Of a DNA stretch of 22,330 bases, positions 16,901-22,330 are shown one piece after another (position 1 is the stretch's first letter; every line of letters starts with the position of its first letter). The stretch is from JADHUC01 sp964617665 (GTDB taxonomy: Bacteria; Planctomycetota; Planctomycetia; Pirellulales; Pirellulaceae), in the NCBI GenBank assembly GCA_964617665.1, contig CAZUAH010000209.1:1-22330 (forward strand), given 5' to 3'. The notes beneath the pieces were generated by a model that was not told where the DNA came from, ran no database searches, and saw nothing but the letters and a program-made list of their open reading frames with translations. Both the position numbers and the translations under genes were made by a program.

Positions 16901-17572
16901 GATAATGCCTATGTGCTGTTTGGCCGCGTGTTGCGGCCTTTCCTATTCGGCGGCGACATGAACTCGCCAAAGAACGACGCGGCTACGATGGCCTTAGGGG
17001 TTGCCGTGACATACAACTTCAACGAGTTTAGTTGGCGAGGTCGAGACAACCCGCATCGCATTGCCGAACGCTACCAGCATCACGGCGGCATCGAGCCCAT
17101 GGAGCGACGACTCGTGGCCATGATCCGCACTTTGCGACCGGAGCTCCTGGTCGGCGAGCAGCCCGTCGTCCAGGAAGGCTACTACGCGCATGGAGTCGGT
17201 GAAATCGCTCGGGCGGTAGTCGCCGCGTTCGATTCCGCGGGCGATCCTGACCGTTTCCCGGAGCTGCAGTCATTGGGTCTGGAGCCTTTCACACCAAAGA
17301 AACTCTATCTCACCTCGATGTGGCCCAACCAGATCTACCCGATTCACAGCCCAACACTGCGAATCCCTCCGATTCACAAGTTCTCCGAGAGACTCGGCAT
17401 GACCTACGGCGAAGCAAGCCTCACCAGCCGCCAAGTCTTCTGGGGCCTCCTCGACCGCGGCAGGCCCCCGGAAAGCCAGAACCCCTGGCCAGGGCAATGG
17501 ACATTGCATCTCAAGAACTCCCGAGTCAAAGTCCCCGAGCCGGAGCGAGATATCTTCGACGGCATTCGATAA
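13931..17572 (+). CDS. Giant exported fusion: two CBM9-like domains, a seven-bladed YCF48 propeller and a PIG-L-like deacetylase domain
   Basis: 1213 residues from a TTG at 13931. This start has GGAG upstream and gives a proper signal peptide (TIRKPVVRY, then VIMLVLVVWTTMAVA, cut before ADP); an ATG at 13976 would lose the positive n-region. Residues about 137-352 and 386-603 are two CBM9-like beta-sandwiches (DDCVAIFLTP, FIAINPNGAVLDVFYDP; DYVEVLLAPDL, FQFMVNSQGNLLQRYYD, WSVELAIPFDAL). Residues about 652-962 hold seven YCF48/BNR-type blades, each with a form of GWAVG and DGGxTW. Residues about 966-1213 match the PIG-L/LmbE family by layout: PHDHHINGSAM near 972-982, MIRTLRPELLVGEQP, GVGEIARAVVAAFDSAGDPD and PKKLYLTSMWPN. 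The usual HPDD metal motif is altered to HDHH, so activity is uncertain. PIG-L enzymes remove N-acetyl groups from amino sugars. The frame runs back through the gap, but the 5' side is fixed by the signal peptide. Confidence 0.8.
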   Translation: MPSLTIRKPVVRYVIMLVLVVWTTMAVAADPNTSVARAVARIEQKTGRPFADLVRLRLWSQYGTTDRFAADLDITPQQLDELFKVYQWELMHPPALNLQNAGIPEPFIRASTDDVRKLDGFVGQSGGAARAGTRATVGCDRYTITVSLTCDEPAPQSMVVKSPAQDQLTRKERAYWDGDLVPLKGMLFQGTRITDEQEWAQQLQPPDTSVLLDDCVAIFLTPTAIGKDLSHLELAHLAPDPARILPELRPLKNQRVFLEGAFYFIAINPNGAVLDVFYDPWGGGIFCPAWHSGAKVSTEIADGRWETKVQIPLKSLQPNVNEDSVWGVDLCRTRRSGAQPAEVTRSRKTTFIKYDFAVPVQKPPMLPPPPTVSVEPLAKPRVESPFPTAEDWSHAALISGLSGNPPNQTSQRNQVRLTHDEHRLFIRFDCQEQDISRLRVVTREQEEQAYGKGHRRCNFLDRRESWGLDWGDYVEVLLAPDLKSADPFHAGLFQFMVNSQGNLLQRYYDTFGMFTVAPHPSWESGAQVRVNKSEDTWSVELAIPFDALCTSEDVPNSWGLNLHRCISAGNSSATDAAWLWGSDSAVKPSRGQQIHLRWSATDAVIRDVRRLGTMIIDARKVKTTGANQPKPAPRRVDGSRQKPLKRNRESDRLSSVCFVDATHGWAVGGLGTILHTKDGGSTWSEQTSGTNFVLEDVVFLDRKHGWAVGGWPRDYDVAIYGGMGVILATNDGGKTWRHQLDATAAWLSAVHFIDLSNGWAVGEYGTVMRTRDGGNAWTQMRNVPTPTWLCGVHFVDLQRGWAVGRYETILKTEDGGLTWTHQQTPTPHRPFSLPLAYAAVHFASDREGWIVGEHGNIFGTDDGGKTWCRETVDSPEKVRDLVNLSDLTTTPNGSAWAVSPFGVLGRNPDGGEATWRLVKTGVPAWLRCVSFVDDTNGWIAGDRNTAIHTADGGQTWTRQRDSGRRMGLLYATPHDHHINGSAMGMLNEEFDNAYVLFGRVLRPFLFGGDMNSPKNDAATMALGVAVTYNFNEFSWRGRDNPHRIAERYQHHGGIEPMERRLVAMIRTLRPELLVGEQPVVQEGYYAHGVGEIARAVVAAFDSAGDPDRFPELQSLGLEPFTPKKLYLTSMWPNQIYPIHSPTLRIPPIHKFSERLGMTYGEASLTSRQVFWGLLDRGRPPESQNPWPGQWTLHLKNSRVKVPEPERDIFDGIR

Positions 17573-17727
17573 CGCAACGCGAGACGCATCGACGAGAATC
17601 TCGCGGCCAGGGGAGAATTCGCAGTGCAGGTGTGACTCTGGCCCGTACTTTCGGGTCGTCTTGGAGCGTGCGTCGCGGTATGATTGGTTTTGGATGTACC
17701 AGCCAGCTGATAAAGGCAGCAAGAACG

Positions 17728-18042
17728 ATGAGCACAGTGACACAGTACCCGCACCTGACGATTGACGAGGATGGGACGCTCCGAATCGGAAGAACTCGTT
17801 ACAAAGTGATCCATTTGGCCGCCGAGCACTTCCATCACGGATGGACGGCGGAAGAGCTGTTGCGTCAGCATCCCGATTTGCGGCCGGAAGAGGCCTACTC
17901 CGCTCTGACGTATTTCTACGACCATCGTGACGCGATGGTCGACCTAATGAAGGCCTCGTTCTCCGCCCTGGAAGCTGATCGTGCAACGCAACCGTTCTCA
18001 CGGGACGAACTGCTGCGTCGCAAGGCCGTCGAGGAGAGTTGA
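17728..18042 (+). CDS. DUF433-family antitoxin-like protein
   Basis: 104 residues from the ATG at 17728. The sequence fits the DUF433 (VapB45-like) pattern: YPHLTIDEDGTLRIGRTRYK at the start, then HLAAEHFHHGWTAEELLRQH and PDLRPEEAYSALTYFYDHRD, a winged helix-turn-helix type DNA-binding region. The C-terminal tail (about 75-104) is charged and could be the toxin-neutralising part. Its stop is one base before the start of the downstream PIN-like gene, which is the classic order of a DUF433-DUF5615 toxin-antitoxin pair. Such antitoxins usually repress their own promoter, which would lie in the 155 bases after the PIG-L fusion gene. Confidence 0.85.
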   Translation: MSTVTQYPHLTIDEDGTLRIGRTRYKVIHLAAEHFHHGWTAEELLRQHPDLRPEEAYSALTYFYDHRDAMVDLMKASFSALEADRATQPFSRDELLRRKAVEES

Positions 18043-18043
18043 A

Positions 18044-18393
18044 ATGGCACAGGCACTGTACATGGACGTGCATGTGCCGTCGGCGGTGACCGAGGGACTC
18101 CGTCGTCGAGGTGTCGATGTTTTGACGTCACAAGAGACGGAACACGGGAAACCGACGACGTAGCGTTGCTGCAACGTGCGATGGACCTGGATCGCAGTCT
18201 ATACACCCAAGATGACGATTTGCTGGCAATTGCTTCACAATGGCAGAAACAAGGTCGCGAGTTCGCCGGCGTGGTTTATTCCCACCAATTGGGTCCTGGC
18301 ATCGGGGACGTTATCGAGGACTTGGAACTGATTGCGGCCTGTGCGACTGAAGACGAAGTACGCAATCGCGTGATTTACCTTCCCCTGCGATAG
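18044..18393 (+). pseudogene. DUF5615 PIN-like toxin gene, frameshifted
   Basis: The ATG at 18044 begins MAQALYMDVHVPSAVTEGLR, a typical DUF5615 (Mut7-C/PIN-like) start with the acidic residue in MDVHVP. The frame runs to VDVLTSQE and then goes wrong, stopping at 18163. In the frame one base back the family pattern continues to 18393: DDVALLQRAMDLDRSLYTQD, DDLLAIA, EFAGVVYSHQLGPGIGD, DLELIAACA and VIYLPLR. One extra base near 18130-18134 (for example making CAAGAAGACGG) would give one product of 116 residues, the normal family length, with the expected QEDG motif. The remaining sequence is well conserved, so the lesion is recent or a sequencing error. Family members are presumed RNases; the truncated product would lack the central aspartates and be inactive. 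Confidence 0.85.
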
Positions 18394-18460
18394 CGGCTAA
18401 TCGCGGTCGTTGATGAACCGCTCGACAGCGTCGACTCTTGTGCAGTTGTTCGCTGATGAT

Positions 18461-19546
18461 TCAGTCAGACGGAAACGACTGATGCCACGGGCAATCGGGG
18501 CAGGTCGTCAGGCCGCATTGGTTGAAGACGCCGCCCAAGCGGAAGTGGTCTGGGTGGCGGTCGTTTGCTCGACATAGCGGCAGGCGTTGTCCATGCGCGT
18601 CGTGGTAGCCGGCGAAGGTGGGACAATCCTCGCGCACTACGTCGCTTTCTGTCGGCGATTCGATTCTGCGCAGCGGCACGTCAAAGGCTCGATCCGGGAG
18701 GCACGGCCCGCGGCTCCAAGCTTCCAGCATACGGGCTGCTTTTCGCAACGCGTCGATGGCTAGATCGCCACAATCGCGCTCCGGAGGCCGTAACGCCAGA
18801 CAAAACGGATCGTCCGCCATCACGGTCGCCAGAAACTGATCAAAGTCGGCGGCTCGCATCAGCCCGGATGTGCTTTTGCCAACCGGGCCGGTGTGCAAAA
18901 TTCCCGCCGATCGGCAGACGTCCTGCATGATCCCCGGAAATTCGTAGTAGATGCGCCGGCCGGGCACGCAGTGATTGTGATGCCGTTCGGCTGGCCAATA
19001 GTGGCCGAGGTACGGCACTCGCAACTTTTCTTCGTAGTAGTGCCACAATGTGACCGTATTCACACGGACTCCCAGCAGCAACACGCAGCCGTCGCGCCGG
19101 ACCAGTTCTTCAAACGGATTGCCCGGACCACAGATGGTCGGCGACTGGCGATGGCCAATAAGCAGGTCTTCGGCAGCAGGTCCCAGCGCGACCCACGAAT
19201 GCGTCGGATGGCAGCTTCGCAGGCTGCCGGGTCGCTGACGAACCGCCTCGGCAATCACGCCTTGAAAGCCCGGCTGCCCGCTATGGCACAGACCATCGGG
19301 ACTGCTGCAGTCACAATCGCTGTTGGTGAAGTCTTCCGGCTTATCCCACACGTCGTCGCGAAAGGCCGGGACGATCAGTGTGCCGTCTGATCTGATCGCA
19401 TCACCGATTGCATCCACCACAGTCTCAGCCCCGCCGTCCACCGGCCCAAGTGCACTGAGCGAACTGTGCATCATCACACAATCACCACTGCGCACGCCGA
19501 GCGCAGTGAGTTCGCGAGCGATTTCATCCCGTTTACGTGGCGGCAT
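18461..19546 (-). CDS. AAC(3)-family acetyltransferase with Cys-containing C-terminal extension
   Basis: 361 residues from the ATG at 19546, where the family homology begins (EIARELTALGVRSGD); the frame is open for 31 codons further up to 19639, but that part looks non-coding. No clear ribosome binding site is seen. Family motifs are present: MMHSSLSALGPVDGG (26-39), HPTHSWVALG (113-122) with the conserved His116, and LLLGVRVNTVTLWHYYEE (156-173). The family transfers acetyl from acetyl-CoA to the 3-amino group of aminoglycosides, but environmental relatives often act on other amines, so a resistance role is not established. Residues about 73-92 hold a Cys-rich insert (SDCDCSSPDGLCHSG) and residues 343-352 a CGLTTCPDC motif that could bind metal. 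At 361 residues it is longer than typical members (about 260-290). Confidence 0.87.
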   Translation of the reverse strand: MPPRKRDEIARELTALGVRSGDCVMMHSSLSALGPVDGGAETVVDAIGDAIRSDGTLIVPAFRDDVWDKPEDFTNSDCDCSSPDGLCHSGQPGFQGVIAEAVRQRPGSLRSCHPTHSWVALGPAAEDLLIGHRQSPTICGPGNPFEELVRRDGCVLLLGVRVNTVTLWHYYEEKLRVPYLGHYWPAERHHNHCVPGRRIYYEFPGIMQDVCRSAGILHTGPVGKSTSGLMRAADFDQFLATVMADDPFCLALRPPERDCGDLAIDALRKAARMLEAWSRGPCLPDRAFDVPLRRIESPTESDVVREDCPTFAGYHDAHGQRLPLCRANDRHPDHFRLGGVFNQCGLTTCPDCPWHQSFPSD

Positions 19547-19758
19547 GTGATGGTTCAGACGGCTTGCGAGACTATCTGACGTTCTGCTTCTACCGCAAGC
19601 ATTGTAGCAGCAGCCGCCTGGAAAGAAGAGTTGCCCCACTTGTCGTTCTTCCAGAATCCTCCGTTGCCTCTGTTTCCTCCTGTTCTAATCAATGTCATGA
19701 TTGGTGAGGGAACACCTTTCTTTGTGCGTGTTGCTTGACCTACTTCAGGAGAAACAAG

Positions 19759-22330
19759 ATGCCCAAGCTGGCGAGATGGATCCTTGCGTGCTTATCCCTT
19801 GTGGCGTGCGTGCCGTTCGCTTGGGGCCAGCAATGGAATGAAGGCTTCGAGAATGAACAGGTCAGCGCAAAGCCGTATCACAAGGACGAGCCTAATGCCC
19901 AACTTGAGATTACCTCTGACAATCCTGCCGAGGGGAAACAGTTCCTTCGCGCGGCGCTGCCAGGGAAGCGCAAACTGGAAGGCGTCAACCTGACGGCCAC
20001 CGCACTGAGTGGCGGCCGGTTGGCGACTGTAACCGCAAAGGTGCGCGGATCGGGGCAAATCTGGTTGTGTCTCATCTCCGCCAATGGCTGGCTCTATTCG
20101 CCCCGCACCGTGCCATTGTCGGACCAGTGGCAGACTGTCGTACTCAGCAAAGCGCTCATGGTCAGGGACAGAACGCTGGGCATTCACTTCCTCAGCAGGG
20201 ATATCCAGCAAGGCGCGGTATTCGAGGTCGACGACGTCCAGGTGACGTTGGCCGATCCGCCGAATGTGTCTGATGCACAGGTCGGGCCACGGCGGCTTGA
20301 GGCGGAGGACTTCACGCTGCGGCATCGGGACGTGGCGCAGGACAAGACGGCGTCGGGCGGGCGATCTGTCGGGAGCGGGCAGTATTGTCGCTTGGTGGAG
20401 ATGCCATTTCCGCGGACTAGCCGACCAGTGACGGTCTACTTGCGTGTGAAGGCCGGATCGGGCGACGAGGAGTATCGGCTGATCACGACCCAAGGCGGAA
20501 ATACGCAGTTCCTCAGCAGCACACGTCCGAAGCCGGCGAAACGGTGGCAATGGGTGCAATTTCCGGTGGCTCATGCAGGCGAGGTGGGCGATCAGTTCGA
20601 TGTCGACTTCCGGCAGGCGAAAGGCGCCGTCGAGACCGTGTCGATCGACTCTGTGGTTATCGCCACAAGGGACGATCTTGATGATAGTGCACTCGATGCA
20701 GCGCCGGCACTGTTTTCGCGGCATCCGCTGACGATGGTCCCGCGCACACAAACGCCGCCGAAGATCGACGGAGTCCCGGGCGATTCTTGTTGGAAGAATA
20801 CGGCGGCTTGCACGGGCTTCGTCGGCGTTCGTTCCTTGGCGCCCGCGCAGTCCGGCACAACGGTGCGGCTGTGTTACGACGACAGAAACCTCTACGCACT
20901 ATTCGTCTGCGACGAGCCCATCCTGAGCGTGGCCCAGCAGCGCCGGCACGAGTTTGCCGCGAAGGTGAATGAGCGTGACGGCGACGTCTACCACGACGAC
21001 TCGGTGATTATGCTCCTCGACCCGGCCAACACTGGGAAGCAGGTTTTCGAGTTCACCATCAACTCGCTCGGCACCATCGCCGACGCGCGCTGTCCGGGCC
21101 CCGATTTCTGGGAGTCGCGAGACATCGGGTGGAACTCGTCAGCGCACGCCACCGGGACAAATGGCGACGGCGTCTGGAGCGTCGAGGTGGCCGTTCCGTT
21201 TGCCGACCTCTCCGCGAAGCCGCCCGCGGTCGGCGATGTGTGGCAAGTGTGTTTGGGCCGCATCGCGCGAGCGAGAAAAGAGAACACCTCGTGGAACACG
21301 TCGAACCGGGGCTTTCACGACCCGCAATCGCCTGGCGCTATGGTCTTTAGCGGGCCAGCACTGGGCGTGGCATTAGAAACGCCGACGGCACTCCAACTCG
21401 GCAAGAACAAAGTGGCCGCAACCATCACACCCCGCGAAGAGCAGCCGGCGAGCGTTTACGTTGTGTCGAGCGTTGTGACACCTACTGGCACTGCGCATTC
21501 GTACCAATTCGCTGAGGCACAGGATGCTCCCTCCAAGGTAATCGCGTCATTCGAGGTCAAGGAGGAAGCCGAATTGCAGGTAGCACACGGCGTCCTCGAT
21601 GCGACGACGCTTCAGCCGCTGTACCTCACACCCGTGCTCTCGCGCACGGTCAAGTCCACTGTCGCAACGGTGACGTTGGCCTGCGACGGGCCGTACGAGA
21701 TGCTGTTGAACGACGAACTGCTTGGCCGTGGACAGCAAGCGGAGACAGTCGAGATCAAGGCGCCGCTTCAGAAGGGCGCCAACGTGTTCGCACTCAGGTT
21801 GCGGAACGGAACTGCGGCAGTGAACATCGAAGCACCAGGGCTCGAACGGCGATCGGTGAATTGGAAGATAGACTTGGGCGGCAAGACCGATGCAACGTCG
21901 CCCACGACGGACGACAGCACCTGGGAAACAGCGGCGAAAGTCGGCGAGCATCCGAAACTGGGCGACGTCGTTGGGCACTCGGGAAAACCCGTCCTTCTCC
22001 GCCATACGCTGCTCTGGGAAAAGACGCGGATTTGGCCCACGCCGAAGCCTGCACTTCACATCGCCCGCAACAGCAACCAGCATTTGACCGTCATCGCCGA
22101 CGGGCTTCCGAAGCGCAAGCTGATCGACTGGACCGTATACCTGGCCGTGCCGCCGGAATTCGAGATCGTCGGCTCGACGGGCTACTATGGGAACGTCGAC
22201 TACCAGCCCGGCTTCCTCTGCACGCAGTTGGGGGAGCAGATGGTTGGCGAGCACAAAATGCAGGTGGCTCGGATTGTGGCCAACAAGCCGGTGATGACCG
22301 GGCGGCATTACATCTTCTCCCTGTTCAACG
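19759..22330 (+). CDS. Large exported multi-domain carbohydrate-binding protein with CBM9-like domain, partial
   Basis: The frame is open from the ATG at 19759 to the right edge (857 codons, no stop). AGGAG lies 7 bases upstream. Residues 1-23 are a signal peptide (RWILACLSLVACVPFAWG, cut before QQW); an internal LVAC could be a lipobox, but the AWG site fits better. Residues about 25-170 and 180-310 look like two beta-sandwich carbohydrate-binding folds (GSGQIWLCLISANGWLYSP; RRLEAEDFTLRHRD; YRLITTQGGNTQF). Residues about 330-530 are a CBM9-like domain (KIDGVPGDSCWKNTA; TVRLCYDDRNLYALFVCDEP; FEFTINSLGTIADARC; WSVEVAVPFADL). Residues about 625-690 look like another jelly-roll (GPYEMLLNDELLGRG; KGANVFALRLRNG). 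No catalytic motif is seen in the visible part; a glycosidase or peptidase domain could follow beyond the edge. Confidence 0.85.
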   Translation, partial: MPKLARWILACLSLVACVPFAWGQQWNEGFENEQVSAKPYHKDEPNAQLEITSDNPAEGKQFLRAALPGKRKLEGVNLTATALSGGRLATVTAKVRGSGQIWLCLISANGWLYSPRTVPLSDQWQTVVLSKALMVRDRTLGIHFLSRDIQQGAVFEVDDVQVTLADPPNVSDAQVGPRRLEAEDFTLRHRDVAQDKTASGGRSVGSGQYCRLVEMPFPRTSRPVTVYLRVKAGSGDEEYRLITTQGGNTQFLSSTRPKPAKRWQWVQFPVAHAGEVGDQFDVDFRQAKGAVETVSIDSVVIATRDDLDDSALDAAPALFSRHPLTMVPRTQTPPKIDGVPGDSCWKNTAACTGFVGVRSLAPAQSGTTVRLCYDDRNLYALFVCDEPILSVAQQRRHEFAAKVNERDGDVYHDDSVIMLLDPANTGKQVFEFTINSLGTIADARCPGPDFWESRDIGWNSSAHATGTNGDGVWSVEVAVPFADLSAKPPAVGDVWQVCLGRIARARKENTSWNTSNRGFHDPQSPGAMVFSGPALGVALETPTALQLGKNKVAATITPREEQPASVYVVSSVVTPTGTAHSYQFAEAQDAPSKVIASFEVKEEAELQVAHGVLDATTLQPLYLTPVLSRTVKSTVATVTLACDGPYEMLLNDELLGRGQQAETVEIKAPLQKGANVFALRLRNGTAAVNIEAPGLERRSVNWKIDLGGKTDATSPTTDDSTWETAAKVGEHPKLGDVVGHSGKPVLLRHTLLWEKTRIWPTPKPALHIARNSNQHLTVIADGLPKRKLIDWTVYLAVPPEFEIVGSTGYYGNVDYQPGFLCTQLGEQMVGEHKMQVARIVANKPVMTGRHYIFSLFN

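Noticed and set aside
19792..20751. Minus-strand open frame of 319 codons
   Set aside because: It is antisense to the right-edge protein, which has a signal peptide, a ribosome binding site and a CBM9-like domain.
1..22330. CRISPR arrays, tRNA or rRNA genes, insertion sequences, phage integrase
   Set aside because: No regular direct repeats with spacers, no cloverleaf or rRNA-like stretch and no transposase or integrase motif were seen on either strand.

Overview
The window looks like a piece of a draft (probably metagenome-assembled) bacterial scaffold. A run of 100 Ns at 13710-13809 is a placeholder gap. The best guess for the host is a member of the Planctomycetota. This is inferred from several things together: many exported catabolic proteins (a DUF1080/esterase fusion, neutral-ceramidase-like proteins, CBM9-like proteins, a YCF48 propeller), an ECF sigma factor overlapping a membrane-anchored partner, and short intergenic hairpins of a kind I associate with planctomycete genomes. 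No rRNA, tRNA, ribosomal protein or other taxonomic marker is present, so the assignment is not proven.

Layout. 1-3197 (minus strand): an exported alpha/beta hydrolase running off the left edge, then a DUF1080-alpha/beta hydrolase fusion. 3433-5207 (plus): an ECF sigma factor overlapping a single-pass membrane protein with an odd repetitive coiled coil. 5208-5522 is gene-poor, with hairpin repeats and a degenerate echo of the end of the next gene. 5521-7062 (minus): an exported lyase of the argininosuccinate lyase superfamily. 7299-10265 (plus): two divergent neutral-ceramidase-like genes, the second broken by a frameshift in a GC repeat. 10479-10850: a Tat signal joined to the tail of an amidohydrolase, probably a deletion remnant. 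10931-11419 (minus): a DinB-like protein. 11532-13685 (plus): an exported TolB-like propeller protein with inserted modules. After the gap, 13931-17572 (plus): a very large CBM9-CBM9-YCF48-PIG-L fusion. 17728-18393: a DUF433/DUF5615 toxin-antitoxin pair whose toxin gene is frameshifted. 18461-19546 (minus): an AAC(3)-type acetyltransferase. 19759 to the right edge (plus): a large exported multi-domain carbohydrate-binding protein, open at the end.

Taken together this is an accessory region for processing material outside the cytoplasm. Most large genes carry signal peptides, and the enzymes (esterases, a keto-glycoside hydrolase-like domain, a lyase, amidase-like proteins, a putative deacetylase) and binding modules suggest breakdown of complex glycans or glycolipids. 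The ECF pair could couple extracellular conditions to expression, but nothing in the sequence links it to particular targets. Three genes within about 9 kb show damage (8813-10265, 10479-10850, 18044-18393), which means either ongoing gene decay or residual sequencing error. The least ordinary items are the PIG-L fusion protein, the exported lyase, the two ceramidase-like proteins lacking the usual nucleophile motif, and the repeat-rich partner of the sigma factor.
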